In this document: in pieces, positions 48,801 to 59,241 of the stretch
How positions within the stretch are numbered: the stretch's first letter is position 1
How the letters are laid out: every line of letters starts with the position of its first letter
NCBI GenBank assembly: GCA_003260075.1
Contig: QLIY01000074.1
Span: 202,918-266,917, forward strand
Direction of reading: 5' to 3'
DNA length: 64,000 nucleotides
Origin: Phallusia mammillata
Lineage: Eukaryota; Chordata; Ascidiacea; Phlebobranchia; Ascidiidae
Program-made: the position numbers and the translations under genes
The notes under the pieces: model-generated
Databases searched by the model: none
The model's input: the letters and a program-made list of their open reading frames with translations, nothing else
Told to the model about the DNA's origin: nothing

Positions 48801-51335
48801 ATCAAAGATATAAAATCAGTAATTGTAAAAAAGATGTAGTTATGTTGTGTTTACAGCAAAATATAATTTTTACAATATCAAATCCTTTTTGATCGGTTAG
48901 TAAAGGCTAAAGGTATTAACCACTTAAATTTTGTTGGAATATGTTTTTGGACATTTTTTCATATTTAGTTGAATCACATTTTTTGATTTTTTGTTTTTAT
49001 TCTAAAATAAAGGCCTATTAGATTTATTCAATTTTGTACAACTTTTACCAAAGAGATTTGGCATAGTGGATTTCTACTAACAAATTTAAAAAAGAATAAT
49101 AAAGTCAAAGAAAAAGTAACAAAGCCACATAAAAACTCAAAACTGGGTTGTTAGTTTATACCGCTAAACTTGCACACCTGTGAGCCTGTTTTTTATGGAG
49201 TTATATTGCAAGTAGTAGTTACTCATAATATTTTCCAGGATAACATAATCTGGGTTGTTGGGTTTGATGAAAATGAAGTGGACCGCACAACAGCACTTTT
49301 GAAGACATTTTTCCACCACTCCAAGAGCGCGATTCTTAATTATCCTTGTAATCCAAACATTGCAAAGTTTGTGGTGAAACACTTTGCAAGGGACAGTGGA
49401 TACCCATCAGGAATCAACATTAACATTGCATCGTTTGGCTTGCAACTGCTTGGCCCTGAAGCTAACACTCATAAAGGTTTGATGTTATTAGTTTTTCATG
49501 TGTTTGTGATGATCTAATTAAGTGGCTCTTAACCTTTGCAATTACACATTAATGAAACAAAAACATCAATGAAAAATATTTAGCCTTACCAAAAACAAAC
49601 TTACACACTGGCATCATAGAACAAAAATTAAAAAATGATTAGGCAATTATACACCGAAAAACTGGCAAAATACCTCTTTAGTGGTAAATTCTTGACAGGG
49701 CAATTAATCACTGAATGTAAAACTGTTATATAAGTTAAATTATACACAGCCTAAATATTTTATGACAAAGGATGAGTATTTTTTAATTTTTTGGTCACAT
49801 GACAAATGTAGAAAAGAAATTAGCTACTAAGTTTTATTAGTCTTAGCAGGCACAGTGGTACCTTGTTAGTGAAATAATAATAATCTGTAGTATGGCCACA
49901 AAGTTAAAAAGTTGTGACACTTTTAATAATAAGTGTGCAAAAAAGAAAGTTTTATGCCCAATTATATTGCTGTTTTTGAAAACAAGTTTCTTATGTTGGC
50001 TTTGTGCCTTCATTTTTAGAGCCTTTTGTAATTTGAAACATGGTTTGTTTTTCAGCTTTGAAGCATTTGCAGAGCAGGAAATACACAACAAGGAATGTTC
50101 AACTTTGTGAACAAGGTTTGCTAAAACACATTTCATCTGATCAGTGGAAAGCCTTTGTTGGTTACATGGAAAGTCAGTCAAGATGTTCTATTGACATTGA
50201 ACTGGTACAGTTAAAGTTAACTAACTTCAATAAATTTTCTTTTTGTGATATTGTACAATTGCTTAGGTATGTAACTAAAACCAATCTAAGTAAAAATAAT
50301 AGGCTATTACAGGTGTTGGCAACCTATCATGTACTAAATGCCAATTTACTTGTTTTGTCACATTGGTAATGACTTTGCATGTCAACATTTTTATGTGTAA
50401 TAGTGTTTTTCTGTGTGCCAGCTGATTTGATTAGCAATCAGAAATAAGGATATTCATGCATGTTCACAGTGTTTTATACAATTACAGCATGATAAACAAA
50501 TATAAATTATGTGTAAGTTCTTGAATATGAACTTGCAAACCCTTTGGCATGCCTTAAAAAATGCCTTGTGTCCAAAGGTTGCTGGCCCCAGGGTATTAAA
50601 TATATTTTATTACATTTCATTTGTGTTTGTTGTTGCAGAACAATGTCTCGGACAAAATTTCCAAAGACATTCCCGTCAACAAAGGGCTTAGGTTTGTATT
50701 TCATGACTCCTTAGTAAACAGTGTCTGTATTGATTCTGCCCTTGCTATGTGTGCTGACAAATAAATTTGACCCTGCTAGGTCATAAAAATGTTACAGTGC
50801 CTCTTATCCATATGTGGCTTTGTGACTAACATCAACAGTTAAATTAATTACTCAACATTAGCCACGCTGCTGACTCTACCAACGCTATTGACATCACTAA
50901 CTTCTTAAAACGTCATAGCAACTGCTATATAAGAGCAGTACTACGTCAAACATAGGATGTTATAATTAATCATTTGACGCCCTATCATTTTAATTGCTCT
51001 TGGCTGTCAACATTTAATGCTTGGTCATTCCCAAAACAAATTATGCTTTGCATCTGTGCATCAAAACAAGCTACTTATTGTAAAAAAACGAAACAATTGC
51101 TGTCAAAAATATGGTTTTATTGAGTTGTGTATACTATTACGTCACATTGAATCAACCTAAATAGGCTACAGATGGTAAAAACTAACAACATGAATTTTGC
51201 AATCACAAGATTTATTTTGTTTATTCGTTCAATATACTACTCACAACTAATATGTGAAGAAAAAACTAATTCCAGTATTAATGTATGCTTATGTGGCAGT
51301 TTTTTTGACAGTTGGTTTGGGGCCCAAGTATTACA

Positions 51336-51421
<86 letters not shown>

Positions 51422-54400
51422 ATTTTATGATTATTACAGTTCAGGGGCATCCATTTCTGCTGATGATATTTCTTCATCTGAAACCAAATATGGAAACATA
51501 GTGGTGCAGGTGTGTCATGGTGACATCACAAACGATGCATCAGAAGTTGTCGTGAATGGTTGCACTAATGACTTTAACTTGGGCAAAGGTTGGTGTTTTA
51601 ATCATTTGGTGTCTGTTATCAATCGATGTTATTGTATGGCTGTACTAAAGCACTGAACATGAAATTGATCTTTGGGTAGTTTGCAAAGCTAACTCCTGTA
51701 ACAAGAAATATAAAAACATGACTTTTAGCACATCTTATGTCATTCTCAAATGAATTAAAAAGCAAAATCTAAGCACCAAGTGAAACCAGCATCTCAATGA
51801 GTTTAAAGGGTTGTAGGGGGTGAAACCAAAGAATTCTTGGTGTATAACCTAATAAGCACAGCCCCAATCCCTTTTTCGTAACTATGGCTTAGTAATCTCA
51901 GCCATTAGCCCAAAAATATTAGTTGCAATTGATGGTCTTTGAGCCAGTAATCTTAACTAATTACAATTGACCACTATGTGACAAACCTTAGTTTTTGGCA
52001 TGTGATCTTCCTGATATGTATTGCAAGCCCTAATCTTAAAATACATGCCAGATTTCTAGATTTTTAGAACAATGCTATATTCTTAAAACGCATATTGTGT
52101 AATGCAAGCAATAAGCAAAACAATTTTCTTGCTTCTCGCATAAAACGTACAAAAACATCTAAAAAAATTGTTTTTACTTTTAGGACCCCTTTCCAAAGCG
52201 ATCTTAAACAAAGCTGGAAAGGAGATGCAAAATCAGTGCATGAAAAATCCTCTAGTCAAAGACAAAGTTCTTCGTGTGACCAATGGCTTCAAAATGCGTT
52301 GTGAATATGTGATCCATTTGGTGACACCAAAGAATATTAAAGAATATTCAACCAGAGTGGGAAATGCATTGGATTGTGCTGCAGTGCTTGGATGTGCTAC
52401 TGTTGCTATTCCTACTATGGGGGCTGGTACTTTTGAAGTGTTTATCAATTTATATTAATTACAGCTGGCAAAACATTTTTTGTGCAGCCTAGCAAAAACT
52501 AAATTGCCATACTTCCCTTGCCAGTTTCAAATAATAGTACTTAAATTTAGATGACAAAGTAACCAAGTCTACCTTTAACTTTTAGGGAAATACCTTTAAC
52601 TTCTATTATTTCTTATTTAGAGGGCTATGTTTTGTATATTTTACTAGCCTAAAGAACCATATATAGGTTTTATGTCCCCAATAGATGTTGCTTAAAATTA
52701 TTTTTCATATTAAATTAAACCTTGGTTAAACTGGATTCGGTTCATCTCGATCTTCGTCTAAGAAGTCGCCTAAATCCGACAAATCTTAAAGTACAAATGC
52801 TTTGTAATTGGTGAAGCTTGAACTAATTGACATTGGTCAATCCAGATTTTCGAATAATTTGGACAAATTTTTGGGTCAAACGGGTCCGGATTAACCAAGA
52901 TTTACTGTATTTCCCTTTTTAACTGTCAGTTCATGATTATCTCAAAGTACAGTATGTTTTTTTATATTTAGGGCGAATTGGACTAAATCCTGATTTTATT
53001 GCGACTGCAATGGCTCAAGCGTTAAGGGATTTTGCTAATGGGCCTCCCAAGTCAGTAAAACGAATCAGGATTGTTGTGTTTGACAAGAACCTACTGTCAA
53101 CATTTAAATCTCAAATACTGCAACACCATTCTGCCAAAGGTTTGTTTTTGTCCCTCACTTACTTTATTAGTTTGTTTTCAAAGCTTTATTTTCCACTTTG
53201 AAATTTATTACATATTTACACAAAACATGCAGTGGCTAAACTTTGATTTTAGGATTGCGATAATTTTACCACTCCAGTGCTTCTTGAAAAATGTATATAT
53301 TTTTTACATTATTTAATGTAGATTTTACAAGTTTCAATAGTTTTCAATAGTCCAGATAGGCCCAATGGTCTCTGAATAAAAACTAATGTTAATTTACTAA
53401 TGTTATAAATACACTAGACATTATAAAATGTAGATAAGTTAGTTAGTACAAAGCACGCATGGTGACTTCAATGCAACCAGACAGCAACAAAACTCAATTC
53501 AAGCATCCACATTAATTTTACACCTGTGTAGCAGTATTACTATGTAGTGCGTTTGTGGGTGGTAAAGTAATACTTTATTGGTAAAATGAGTTGATATCAC
53601 CCACAAAAAGTGAGTGCCAATTAAATTTCACACAATACTTCATTCTTTACAAGCATTCCAGTGCACAATCATTCAAAAAAAATACTTAGCCACCAACTAC
53701 TGTTAAGAGATCACTCCTTACTTTTTTGCAGAAGCAGCGACTGATCAGAATTCTTTGCTGATCAAACAATTATCTGATAAATGTAGTCCAGAAAACACCA
53801 ACGACAAAGTGAACATCAACATTACATTTGAAGATGAAGGGGAATTTGAAATGGTAAAATAAAAATTCAAATAGCATTTTTTCACCTTTAAATTTAAGCC
53901 TAAGTAACACATTTTTGTATTAAATATATCTGCATGTATATATGGTTTAACACCAAGTTGGCCGACTGGTTAGCGCAACCGCCTTGTGATCACAAGGTCA
54001 TTGGTTGTAATCCTATCTTGGTCCCTTGTGTTTCCCTAAAATAAGAAACTTAAGCGGCATTGCTCCGACGCAATGTTTCCCGATGGCTTGAACTAAATTG
54101 GAGTCACCAACTGCCTAAACCGAAAAAATCAAATAAAAAAATGATCAACGGACTTGCAATAAAAACAGGCAGCTCGACGACGGACTCATTGTGAGCATAA
54201 CGCATTCAGACGTTGTCCCCCCACCGAGGATAAAAATGAAACAACCGAACAACAAGCTGTACCTGCCAAACTCTTTACCGATTTTATTTTGTTTTCAGGC
54301 TCAGATTATGATTAACAGTCATCTTGAGCAGTTGATCAGCAAAAAAACTAACAAAGACGAAGACACTGGAAGATTTGGGCCGGATGAGTGGATAGAATTT

Positions 54401-57400
54401 TATCAGTTTGCTATTGACAACAGTGTAGCCGTTGAGGTTTCAAAAAAGCGGTAAACAATTGTAGTTCTGTATTGCTACCAGTGTTTTTTTAAGGTGTTTT
54501 GGGGGACCGAAACGGTCCCCCAAATTTCTCCAGCGGTTTCCCAAAATTTAAATTTAAATACCAATTAAGCAAATATGGCTATTTTTTGGTATTTAAATGA
54601 AACACTTGCGGTCTCTTAAAACTACTTAGCGGTCACCCAAACCAAACCTTAAAAAAAACCTGATTGCTACTATTAATATTTCAAAAATAGTGCATTTTAT
54701 GGGACATCGAAACGTTGGCCTATTATAATAAAGACTGCTCGAAGTGCTTAAAATTTGTTGACACATTGAGCCTGGCAGCAACAGTACTTAAATTGAAATT
54801 TGTAATAATTTTTACATAATTGTTTTTTAAACCATGCGAAAGATTTGTTATGAGTAAAATACTATGAAAAATTCCACACTTCTTGCAGCAGAATATAGGC
54901 AAGAAGATGTGAGCTTGCTATGTTATTTGAACTCTTTTAATATGTTATATTTCTAACCAAAAAAATCTTTTAAAACCAAAGGCCAGACATAGCAACACTT
55001 CATTTATTTCTTTGTTTTTTAGGCCCATTAGCATCACCATTTCTGGACTGTCTGAAAATGTGAGCATGGTCAATGACAACTTGAAGAGGATTATATTCGA
55101 AATGCGCCAAGCACAACTACAAGTGTCAGAATGTGTGTGGAAGTGGGCAAAACCTGGTTCAAACTTCGAAGATTTTCCACCCAGAGTTGCTTTGGCTATT
55201 GAAAAGCTGTTTAAGGTCAGTTTGCATGTAGATTTCTCGAAATTGATATGATGGGTCAAATGTAATCATTTTGCTTTTTTTCATGGGTGGTTGTTTTTTT
55301 AAGGCGCCCTCGACTGGTTCCACCAACGTTCCACACCCAGTCGTGTTTACACACAATGCGCCAACCGTACTCTCTTGTGAGCCCTAGTCATTTAACGCTT
55401 TATAATCTTTTTACCTCTTATACGACTTGCAATAAAAGTTGAAACAGGCAACTGTGAGCGTAACGCATTTATACACCAAAAATCAAATGAAACAAATAAA
55501 AACTTGTTGTTTTAACTCTGATCATCTGTCGAATTTGAGCCTTAAACCACAACGATTAGGATTCGTGATCTCCATGCAATAAACCGGATTATGCGATTAA
55601 CCGCTGTATTTTTTTATTCATATTTCTCTTTTGTGCAACTATATAACCCAAGAATACCTCTAGGTCAAGTCCAAAGGCAAGCAACAAGTTCAATATCGTG
55701 GTGAAACTTTGACCCTTAGCTTTTCCAACATGGAATACACAGTGGGTCAAATGGGTGGAAAACTAAAACGAATTTCTACCGGAAAACAAGGTAAATTGAA
55801 AGCATGTTCGTTTTTTGTATTGTTTTATAAGTTCCCAAATAAAACGTTATTGATTCCAAGACATCGTCAGATCATACTCCTATCTCTTAAACTGCCTATA
55901 AAGACCCAGCTCTGTTTTTTTTAAATATGCTACAAACGTATATCTTCAACATCTTTTTATTCCGTACATAGGTCGTTAGATGTATGTTTTCACAAAGATA
56001 CTTATTCTCTGAGTGTGAAAATTTACGTTTTTTGATACATTAAATCTGGGTTAATAGTTAGTTGTGGTTGCAATATAATGTAGAACTTAAAACATATATA
56101 TGTTTCGGAAAATGGCTTGTATGTAATAAAAAAAGTTATAGATTAAGTCACTGGTTCCACAACGGTTCGTCCAATGACAAAAGAGTTAGTTGATATGATA
56201 TGATCCTTACAGTTAATGACTGAATTTTCCATGTTACTATTAATGTTACGTCTTCTAGGTTTTTGGTTATTTTCTGGGTTCAAGGGGCTATAACAGTTTA
56301 AGAAACGCTGAATTATGGTGTATATGGCAAGGTAAGATAAAAAAATCTAGGCATGTTATTTGAAGTTGTGTTATATTTAGGTCTGCCGTCCCACTGGATA
56401 AATATGGGAGGCGCACCGTGGATGAAAGTGTTCGTTGATCGTGAAAGTGAAGAATTTGCTTCAGTTGAAAGAAAGCTCAGAGCTAGTAACCCATCCGTCC
56501 AGCTGATCATTAAGGTTTGTGGTGCCAGTGTCCTTTTCGCCGCTTGCTTTCCCAACAAGATTCCTAATCCTCTTTCACGTGGTAGTTAACTAGGCTTTAA
56601 AGTGCGACTGCAGCGCTGCATTTCGTGCCTTGTACACGTTTATACACTGGCGTATTCTCAACTACAGTTAAACCTCCGTTAAACCGGATTCGGTTAATTC
56701 GGACAAAACTTGAGGTACAAATGATATGTTATTTGGTAAGGCTTTAACTAATCGACATCGGTTAATCCGGTTCTTCGTATAATTTGGCAAATTTTTTGAT
56801 CCAAACGGGTCCGGATTAACCAAGATTTGCTTTATAAGATTTTGGCAGCAAATTCCTTATTCTATTTCACTAGTGTGGTCTTTTCTATTGTCCTACATCT
56901 ATTGTATGTATTTGTAGATTCAAAATTTATACAATACAAATTGTTAACAATTCACTAACGTTTTCTCTGCAGACAAATTTACTCACTGTGAGCCACACTC
57001 ACTTTCTTGTAAGCCCCCGTCACATAACACTTTATAATTCAGTGTAGCTGCAGCGCTTTTAGCCATGATCCACCAATTGTGCCATCCACTATTGTACGCT
57101 CCATAACGTTTTAACGTCACGCAGCTATTTCCGGCTTGGTGATTTTTTCAGTGCAATTGTGTCGCTATGTTTTCTTTCACCAAGCGAAAAAAACAACTCT
57201 TATATAAATGTTTAGGTGGAAAGGATTCAGAACCCTCCTTTATATGAGCAATACCAGCTGAAGAAGAAAGATGTAGCTCGTCACATGATTACTAAACATC
57301 CCGTTGAAAGAGAACTCTTCCACGGGACTTCGGAAGAGGACGCCAACAGCATATGTGCGCATGGATTTGACAGAGGTTTTGCAGGAAAACACGGTACGAC

Positions 57401-58495
57401 ATAACACAAAAGGGAGATAGGACGAGGGCTTTTTTAATTATGGCCCTCCTTTTCTTAAGGGTAAAAAAACAGCTTTTGATTATAGATTTTCGTTTCACCC
57501 GTTTTGTGAAGAAAGGGTGCTTTAAACTGATTGAAATTTACACACAAGTTAGTTATTGAACCAAATTTCATCGTCCTAAAGTTTGGCCCAAAATGACCCA
57601 GCGGTTCACCCACTGGCTCTCAAAACGTGAATTTTTTTTACCACCAAACGAAACGGGGTTAAACATCTTCATGCGAGCATATATTTAATTAACTAAAGAT
57701 GTTTAATCTATCAACTTCAGTATTGTTTTAGCAAATCGAAGTGGTGAACGGGTCTAAAGTTACAACATAAAACCTGAACCCGATTTGTTTTAAACACAAA
57801 ACGCGAATAGAGTCCTGAAAGTGGTTTAAAATACGTCACCACTATGGTCGAGTGTGAAATCAGGCCCGAATCCAGCCCGACGTACAACTTAAAGGATAGC
57901 AGTTCAATGAATATTCTACGCGTAGCCACAAAGACTGTCCGTTTTTTCTTAGGTTTAAAACTTTGATGTCACTCTGTTTGCCTGTTTGCCATTCACTTTT
58001 GGCATAAATACACATCCTTCAATCTCAGAAACATCTCTTAACACGGCGTAGCTACAACGCGTTTGGTCGTGATCTACCAATTGTGCCTCCATTGGTTTGC
58101 ACTCCATAACATATAAACGTTGCGCAGCTATTTCCGACTTGGTGATTGTTTTACAAATTATAGCTATGTGTTCTTTCACCAAAATGAAATAAACTTAACT
58201 TCGCATTGTTGCAGCCACACTCTACGGAAAAGGCTCTTACTTTTCAACTGATTCCTCATTTGCTGCCCAGTATGCTCGACCATCAGGCCATCTCTACCAT
58301 ATGTTTCTGGCCAATGTTATCACAGGAGACTACTGCAAGGGTAATCCAAGCTTAATGGCTCCACCCGCCAAAGTAGCAAGCGGAAATGCCAATAAGGTGT
58401 ATGACAGTGTGGTGAACGACATGTCATCACCTTCTATTTTCGTTGTCTTCAAAGATTCGAGCGTCTACCCTACATACCTTATTGTGTTTAAATAA
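36775..58495 (+). CDS. PARP14: PARP14-like mono-ADP-ribosyltransferase, about 30 exons, about 1,950 aa
   Basis: Family role: PARP14 transfers single ADP-ribose units to proteins and nucleic acids and acts in immune and stress signalling. Order seen: an array of KH-like modules (exons from 36775 to 50691), one macrodomain (51440-53139), a last KH (54299-55215), WWE (55023-55790) and the PARP catalytic domain (56381-58495). Exons in proposed order: 36775-36951, 37309-37574, 37796-38030, 38364-38614, 39580-39763, 39979-40344, 41020-41224, 42995-43245, 44033-44249, 44488-44663, 42292-42496, 42874-42958 with 44744-44782, 45250-45460, 45863-46038, 46698-46820, 46920-47067, 47433-47577, 48426-48619, 49239-49476, 50056-50204, 50639-50691, 51440-51588, 52184-52426, 52972-53139, 53732-53853, 54299-54450, 55023-55215, 55664-55790, 56381-56514, 57216-57393, 58215-58495. 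Phases agree. The start ATG is inferred because no coding exon was found upstream. Confidence 0.9.
40113..40123 (+). repeat. Poly-C join (11 C) inside PARP14-like exon 6
   Basis: Codons for YICVYHTYDERNLQEAREKF occur on both sides (40032-40112 and 40124-40202). The copies differ by three silent or conservative changes. Confidence 0.92.
40664..40674 (+). repeat. Poly-C join (11 C)
   Basis: Intronic copies begin AGTATGCACTGTCTGCTGC or its variant (about 40596-40663 and 40700-40770). Confidence 0.8.
41020..46038 (+). CDS. PARP14: PARP14-like tandemly duplicated four-exon KH module (copies a and b)
   Basis: Two diverged versions of the same exon set are present. Copy a: 41020-41224, 42995-43245 (also truncated at 41607-41835), 44033-44249, 44488-44663. 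Copy b: 42292-42496, 42874-42958 plus 44744-44782, 45250-45460, 45863-46038. The first exons differ at about 9 of 68 residues, the third at almost half (PPKKHQDNLLFMITHGTLRT against PPQKHHANLIFIMTRGVLKT), the fourth at about a third (KEFLSDFVMESVEVGSD against KEFLADFVMESVEVGSD). Such divergence is too large for alleles, so the duplication is real. Each module starts and ends in the same splice phase, about 281 codons, so it can be repeated without breaking the frame. The order in the assembly is scrambled at the n (41836) and at poly-C joins. Confidence 0.72.
42959..42968 (+). repeat. Poly-C join (10 C) cutting PARP14-like exon 8b
   Basis: Left of it lies the 5' part of exon 8b (from 42874). 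Right of it starts a second, identical copy of exon 8a with its intron (42969-43245, equal to 41581-41835). Confidence 0.92.
43549..43916 (+). mobile_element. hAT-like MITE (family A), diverged
   Basis: It starts TAGGAATGGGTCAAAACTGC and contains GAGCATGCTCAGTG and TTGGCCGAGCACT, collinear with the family A copies. The right end and target duplication are unclear. It lies in a PARP14-like intron. Confidence 0.6.
44023..44032 (+). repeat. Poly-C join (10 C) at the acceptor of PARP14-like exon 9a
   Basis: AATATAG then G and ten C come directly before the coding sequence (SSSKETKSSS). Only the first one or two bases of the exon are lost. Confidence 0.85.
44734..44743 (+). repeat. Poly-C join (10 C); left edge of the exon 8b 3' end
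   Basis: Sequence 44744-44782 is the last 39 nt of an exon 8 copy (LDMVENMIKVSGG) with its GTAAG donor. The rest of that exon ends at 42958. The missing middle (about 125 nt) is probably lost at the joins. Confidence 0.88.
45744..45807 (+). repeat. Poly-C run (64 C)
   Basis: Intronic, just before PARP14-like exon 10b. Open reading frames of proline or glycine across it are spurious. Confidence 0.92.
46698..50691 (+). CDS. PARP14: PARP14-like exons between the duplicated module and the macrodomain
   Basis: Exons 46698-46820, 46920-47067, 47433-47577, 48426-48619, 49239-49476, 50056-50204 and 50639-50691 continue the KH-like array. Visible units are ILINCDVIKQVNEMFAGQVQ, KLIERSPQLTELKHDLLK, GALVIREDKVVLVATDG and NIIWVVGFDENEVDRTTALL. 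Vertebrate PARP14 has macrodomains 1 and 2 in the corresponding place. No ADP-ribose-binding macrodomain signature is visible here, so those two domains appear to be absent. The splice donor of 47433-47577 coincides with a MITE insertion. Confidence 0.75.
47586..48017 (-). mobile_element. hAT-like MITE (family A) at the donor of a PARP14-like exon
   Basis: The termini are TAGGGATGGGCC and GGCACATCCCTA, with an n at 47613 inside. The 8-bp target duplication GTAAATAT is at 47578-47585 and 48018-48025. The left copy begins at the first base of the intron, so it is also the splice donor of exon 47433-47577. Confidence 0.88.
48237..48370 (-). repeat. Dispersed repeat, family B
   Basis: Minus-strand copy of the repeat at 14652 (CACAATTGGTGGATAATGGC, TAAATAGCTGTGCAAC). 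It lies just upstream of PARP14-like exon 48426-48619; another partial minus-strand copy (48637-48760) follows the same exon. Confidence 0.55.
51337..51416 (+). repeat. Poly-C run (80 C)
   Basis: The longest run in the window, ending 23 bp before the macrodomain exon at 51440. Confidence 0.92.
51440..53853 (+). CDS. PARP14: PARP14-like macrodomain exons and linker
   Basis: Exons 51440-51588, 52184-52426 and 52972-53139 encode one macrodomain: VVQVCHGDITNDASEVVVNG, FNLGKGPLSKAILNKAGKEM, YVIHLVTPK, VAIPTMGAGRIGLNPDFIAT and VKRIRIVVFDKNLLSTF. The GDIT, VVNG and IPTMGAG elements match the ADP-ribose-binding fold, and the FNL-K-G-SKAIL pattern resembles macrodomain 3 of PARP14, which reads ADP-ribose and is not a clear hydrolase. 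The third-residue pattern lacks the glycine-rich loop of active hydrolases, but that is inference. Exon 53732-53853 is an acidic linker (NITFEDEGEFEM). Confidence 0.85.
52719..52911 (+). mobile_element. pogo-like MITE
   Basis: It starts CCTTGGTTAAACTGGATTCGG and ends GGATTAACCAAGATTTACTG followed by TA. Relatives lie at 56662-56838 (CAGTTAAACC start after TA) and 59562-59652 (CAGTAAACC to GTTTACTG). Termini starting CAG and a TA target are typical of pogo/Tigger elements. Confidence 0.55.
53950..54250 (+). repeat. tRNA-derived SINE (family 2)
   Basis: The head has a weak A box (TTGGCCGACTGGTTAGC) and B box GGTTGTAATCC. The tail CAGGCAGCTCGACGACGG to ACCGAGGATAAAAATGAAAC is shared with 11690-11882 and, in part, with 55425-55500 and 20335-20450. 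It sits in the intron before PARP14-like exon 54299. Confidence 0.6.
54299..55790 (+). CDS. PARP14: PARP14-like last KH-like unit and WWE domain
   Basis: Exons are 54299-54450, 55023-55215 and 55664-55790. EWIEFYQFAIDNSVAVEVSK and RPISITISGLSENVSMVNDN match the KH-like unit just before WWE in vertebrate PARP14. CVWKWAKPGSNFEDFPPRVA, then QVQYRGETLTLSFSNMEYTV, fit a WWE domain, which binds iso-ADP-ribose or related ligands in the family. The domain is split over two exons in the expected order before the catalytic region. Confidence 0.85.
54688..54790 (+). mobile_element. Truncated Penelope-like 3'-end fragment
   Basis: GGGACATCGAAACGTTGGCC then TATTATAATAAAGACTGC match the copies at 9047-9345. 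The CTGATGA half is missing. GCCTGGCAGCAACAG near its end matches the tail of 12276-12385. Confidence 0.5.
56381..58495 (+). CDS. PARP14: PARP14-like catalytic domain
   Basis: Exons are 56381-56514, 57216-57393 and 58215-58495, stop TAA 58493-58495. Seen: GLPSHWINMGGAPWMKVFVD, VERIQNPPLYEQYQLKKKDV, ELFHGTSEEDANSICAHGF, GFAGKHGATLYGKGSYFS and SSPSIFVVFKDSSVYPTYLI. The NAD-binding His (HGT) and Tyr (YGKGSYF) are kept. The third triad residue, Glu in poly-ADP-ribose polymerases, is Ile (SPSIFVVF), where PARP14 has Leu. An H-Y-I triad indicates mono-ADP-ribosylation, not chain formation. Two family B repeats end 15-40 bp before the acceptors of the last two exons. Confidence 0.95.
57040..57200 (+). 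repeat. Dispersed repeat, family B, adjoining a PARP14-like acceptor
   Basis: CATGATCCACCAATTGTGCC, CGCAGCTATTTCCGGCTTGG and TTTCTTTCACCAAGCG are present. The acceptor of exon 57216-57393 follows by about 15 bp. A second copy at 58045-58200 precedes the last exon (58215) in the same orientation. Confidence 0.6.
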
Positions 58496-58540
58496 CTGTA
58501 ATTAGATGTACAATGTGTTCTAAATGTCGTGTAATGTGAT

Positions 58541-58690
58541 AAGGGATTGGCCAAAACTGCAAATGTTCTGTTTGGTCGAGCACCGAGCATCTTACATTCA
58601 TGCATTATGCCGTCTTAAACATTTCCAATTTCACGCTGGTTTTGTAGCTTTCCAAGATTCTTCACGTCACCAGCGGTGTATACAGCAGCC
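58541..58690 (+). mobile_element. hAT-like MITE (family A), 5' part only
   Basis: TAAGGGATTGGCCAAAACTGC, GGTCGAGCACCGAGCATC and TCACGTCACCAGCGGTG are collinear with family A. The rest is lost and joined to family B-like sequence. It lies in the presumed 3' UTR of the PARP14-like gene. Confidence 0.55.
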
Positions 58691-58779
58691 CGTTTCCTTA
58701 AGTGTAATTGCAGTGTCGTGTGTTGCATTTTCATCAAAAACGCGTTTCTTTGCATTTACAAATACTTCAAAGTCTAAAC

Positions 58780-59233
58780 CAGTGGTTCTCAACCCTTCGT
58801 GGACCGTGGCCCCCCAAAAAGTAACTTTGGGGCCTCGTGGCCCCCTTCAAGTAACCCTGTAGGACCTGTGGCCCCCTTACAAATGTAAATGGCAATCGCG
58901 TGTTGGAATTCGGTAATAGTTCGGCTTTAAACCGGTCGAATATAGTAAGCAAGAATCCGTAATCATGAAAAACCTCAATATAGACAAATAGTGTGTGAAA
59001 TAGTCGATTAAATTAGGAAATAAAGTTAAAAAAATGGCCGTTAGTGGGTGTTTCTGGTGAATCTACACCCTACCCCCGGAACACAGCTCGTGCATAGGCA
59101 ACGGCAACTTCTGGTAGTTCCATTGCTGCATGTGTTGGAAAAAACCTGTCGTTTTTTGCCTGTTTTAGGGGGGCGTGAAGTGCCCGACAAACACCTTAGG
59201 GGGGCGTGGACCAAAAAAGGTTAATAACCGCTG
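58780..59233 (+). mobile_element. hAT-like element with near-perfect target duplication
   Basis: The left end is CAGTGGTTCTCAACC and the right end GGTTAATAACCGCTG. The target duplication is GTCTAAAC (58772-58779) and GACTAAAC (59234-59241), 7 of 8 matching. It is 454 bp and non-coding. The truncated copy at 4745-5032 is a relative. Confidence 0.82.
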
Positions 59234-59241
59234 GACTAAAC

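Noticed and set aside
53955..54025. Functional tRNA gene
   Set aside because: The B box is mutated, the acceptor stem does not pair and a long shared tail follows; it is a SINE. The same holds for 4211 and 60830.
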